A stretch of 64,000 bases of DNA from Epilithonimonas arachidiradicis (lineage in GTDB: Bacteria > Bacteroidota > Bacteroidia > Flavobacteriales > Weeksellaceae). Each line of letters opens with the position of its first letter. Within the stretch, counting starts at the first letter, position 1. A program made the translations under genes and the position numbers. This document shows, one piece after another, positions 62,052 through 64,000 of this stretch. Where the stretch lies: positions 124,001-188,000 of the forward strand of contig NZ_RAQH01000004.1 in NCBI RefSeq assembly GCF_003610695.1, read 5' to 3'. Under the pieces are notes generated by a model. It saw only the letters and a program-made list of their open reading frames with translations. It was not told where the DNA came from and ran no database searches.

Positions 62052-62081
62052 CAAATCATTAAGCCAAAAAATAAATTCAAA

Positions 62082-64000
62082 ATGCAGATTGCTGATAAAT
62101 ACAATCCACAGGAAACTGAACAAAAATGGTACGACTTCTGGTTAGAAAACAAATTTTTTCACTCAGAGCCAGATGACAGACCGCCTTACACAATTGTAAT
62201 TCCACCACCAAATGTGACGGGAATTCTTCATATGGGGCATATGTTGAACAACACCATTCAGGATGTATTGGTCAGAAGAGCAAGGATGCAGGGCTTCAAT
62301 GCTTGTTGGGTTCCGGGAACGGATCACGCATCTATTGCCACAGAAGCAAAAGTGGTGGCAAAACTAAAAGCTGAAGGTATCAACAAAAAAGATATCACCA
62401 GAGAAGAATTTCTTAAGCACGCCTGGGAATGGAAAGAGAAATACGGGGGAACTATCCTGGAACAATTGAAAAAACTAGGCTGCTCGTGTGACTGGGACAG
62501 AACAAGATTTACAATGGAAGATAATCTCTCCAAATCCGTAATTAAGGTTTTTGTTGATCTTTATAATAAAGGATTGATTTATCGTGGCTACAAAGTTGTG
62601 AATTGGGATCCGGAAGCGCAAACGAATATTTCTGATGAAGAGGTAATTTTCAAAGAACAGAATGGGAAATTATTCTATTTAAAATATAAAATCGAAGGCA
62701 CGGAGGATTTCTTAACCGTTGCAACTACACGTCCGGAAACTATTTTTGGCGATGTTGCAGTTTGTGTAAATCCGAATGACGAAAGATATCAAAACCTAAA
62801 AGGTAAAAACGTAATCGTTCCGATTGTAAATAGAGTGATTCCAATTATCGAGGATGATTATGTTGATATCGAATTTGGAACCGGAGCGTTGAAAATTACA
62901 CCAGCTCACGATATCAATGATTACGAAATCGGGCAAAGACATAATTTACCGATTATCGATTCTATGGATAATGACGCAGTTCTTAACGAACACGGAATGC
63001 ATTATCAGGGAATGGGAAGATTCACTGTAAGAAAAGAAATAGCTAAAGAATTAGAAAAAAATGACCTTCTTCTGAAAGCAGAAGATTATGTGAATAAGGT
63101 TGGAACTTCTGAAAGAACAGGCGCTGTTATCGAACCGAAAATCTCTGTCCAATGGTTTTTGAAAATGTCGGAAATGTCAAAACCGGCTTTGGATGTTGTG
63201 ATGGATGATACAATCAAATTCCATCCTGAGAAATTCAAAAATACTTACCGTCATTGGATGGAGAACGTTCACGATTGGAACATTTCCCGTCAGCTTTGGT
63301 GGGGACAACAGATTCCGGCCTTCTACTATGGAACCGGCGAAAATGATTTTGTTGTAGCCGAAAATATTGACGACGCTGTAAAATTAGCACAAGAAAAAAC
63401 TTCCAACTTCCAACTTCAGGCTTCTGATTTGAAACAGGACGAGGATGCATTGGACACTTGGTTCTCATCTTGGTTGTGGCCAATTTCGGTTTTCGAAGGA
63501 ATTTTGGATCCAGAAAATAAAGATATCAATTATTATTACCCAACTTCAGATTTGGTAACAGGTCCGGATATTATTTTCTTCTGGGTTGCCAGAATGATTA
63601 TGGCCGGCTTGGAGTACAGAAAAGACGTTCCTTTCAAAAATGTTTATTTCACAGGAATCGTGAGAGATAAGCAAAGACGAAAAATGTCTAAGCAGTTAGG
63701 TAATTCACCCGATCCAATCGATTTGATTGAAAAGTATGGAGCAGATGGCGTTCGTGTAGGAAGTTTGTTGAGCTCTGCTGCAGGAAACGATCTGTTGTTT
63801 GATGAAGATCTGATGTTGCAAGGAAGAAATTTCGCAACAAAAATCTGGAATGCTTACAAATTGATTCAAGGTTGGAAACGTGACGAAAATATCAAAGCTA
63901 AAGAATTTGATACACAGACAATCAATTGGTTTGGAGAACAACTGAACAAAACCATTGGCGAAATAGAAGATCAGTTCTCAAAGTTCAGAATTTCTGATGC
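62082..64000 (+). CDS. valS: Valine--tRNA ligase, 3' end outside window
   Basis: Class I aminoacyl-tRNA synthetase. The ATG at 62082 begins [20 protein letters not shown]. The HIGH-type motif is [13 protein letters not shown], the editing domain starts near [17 protein letters not shown], and the KMSKS region is [12 protein letters not shown]. About 639 of roughly 870 residues are present; the anticodon-binding C-terminal part lies beyond 64000. Confidence 0.98.
   Translation, partial: MQIADKYNPQETEQKWYDFWLENKFFHSEPDDRPPYTIVIPPPNVTGILHMGHMLNNTIQDVLVRRARMQGFNACWVPGTDHASIATEAKVVAKLKAEGINKKDITREEFLKHAWEWKEKYGGTILEQLKKLGCSCDWDRTRFTMEDNLSKSVIKVFVDLYNKGLIYRGYKVVNWDPEAQTNISDEEVIFKEQNGKLFYLKYKIEGTEDFLTVATTRPETIFGDVAVCVNPNDERYQNLKGKNVIVPIVNRVIPIIEDDYVDIEFGTGALKITPAHDINDYEIGQRHNLPIIDSMDNDAVLNEHGMHYQGMGRFTVRKEIAKELEKNDLLLKAEDYVNKVGTSERTGAVIEPKISVQWFLKMSEMSKPALDVVMDDTIKFHPEKFKNTYRHWMENVHDWNISRQLWWGQQIPAFYYGTGENDFVVAENIDDAVKLAQEKTSNFQLQASDLKQDEDALDTWFSSWLWPISVFEGILDPENKDINYYYPTSDLVTGPDIIFFWVARMIMAGLEYRKDVPFKNVYFTGIVRDKQRRKMSKQLGNSPDPIDLIEKYGADGVRVGSLLSSAAGNDLLFDEDLMLQGRNFATKIWNAYKLIQGWKRDENIKAKEFDTQTINWFGEQLNKTIGEIEDQFSKFRISD

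Overview
The window is chromosomal DNA of a member of the Flavobacteriia, most likely the Chryseobacterium/Epilithonimonas branch. The evidence is an AT-rich genome, -7 promoter boxes of the form TAnnTTTG in place of an E. coli -10, a complete gldKLMN gliding/type IX secretion (T9SS) core, a tuf-trnW-secE-nusG-rplKAJL cluster, and several Bacteroidota-type families (DUF4270, DUF6341, DUF6427, DUF2147, DUF3467). I see no prophage, insertion sequence, CRISPR array, rRNA gene or plasmid origin.

Layout. 1-11.3 kb: panC (cut by the window edge) diverges from a half-length GT5 protein, a DUF4270 lipoprotein, glmS, gldK-L-M-N and an FAD oxidoreductase. 11.4-15.8 kb: sulfate activation and reduction (cysH, cysD, cysN) ending in an unusual fusion of a degenerate siroheme-synthase domain to a TSUP permease. 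15.9-18.9 kb: a probably iron-controlled TonB receptor with a PepSY membrane protein, on the minus strand. 18.9-32.5 kb: a mixed region with an ABC-F ATPase, secreted proteins, GH25 lysozyme, a secreted protein made almost wholly of 11-residue repeats, DUF3109/DUF6427/DUF6341, a universal stress protein, an FAH-family enzyme, a DEDDh exonuclease, PssA, an LTA-synthase-like enzyme and DUF2147. 32.6-37.6 kb: pdhB, rpsU, a Xer recombinase, hpf, four tRNAs, tuf and trnW. 37.6-53.7 kb: secE, nusG, rplK, rplA, rplJ, rplL, then three secreted-protein genes, then rpoB, rpoC and DUF3467. 54-64 kb: alcohol dehydrogenase, VanZ, OmpA-family protein, a protein that is little more than a T9SS sorting domain, hemB, rmuC, PPK2, DUF1573 and valS (cut by the window edge).

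How the genes work together. gldKLMN encodes the trans-envelope core of the T9SS, and the window also holds a likely T9SS client. The cys genes take sulfate to sulfite; sulfite reductase and siroheme methyltransferase are not in the window. The translation and transcription genes form the usual superoperon, but rplL and rpoB are separated by about 4.3 kb containing three secreted-protein genes, a terminator, a new promoter and a long structured leader in front of rpoB.

Most of the window is ordinary core genome. The best leads are the approximately 210-nt structured leader before rpoB, the secreted-gene insertion beside it, the siroheme-domain/TSUP fusion, an exact 22-bp iteron-like array near 54.0 kb, and the secreted 11-mer (LEA-like) protein. 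All functions are read from sequence by eye; no database search was run.
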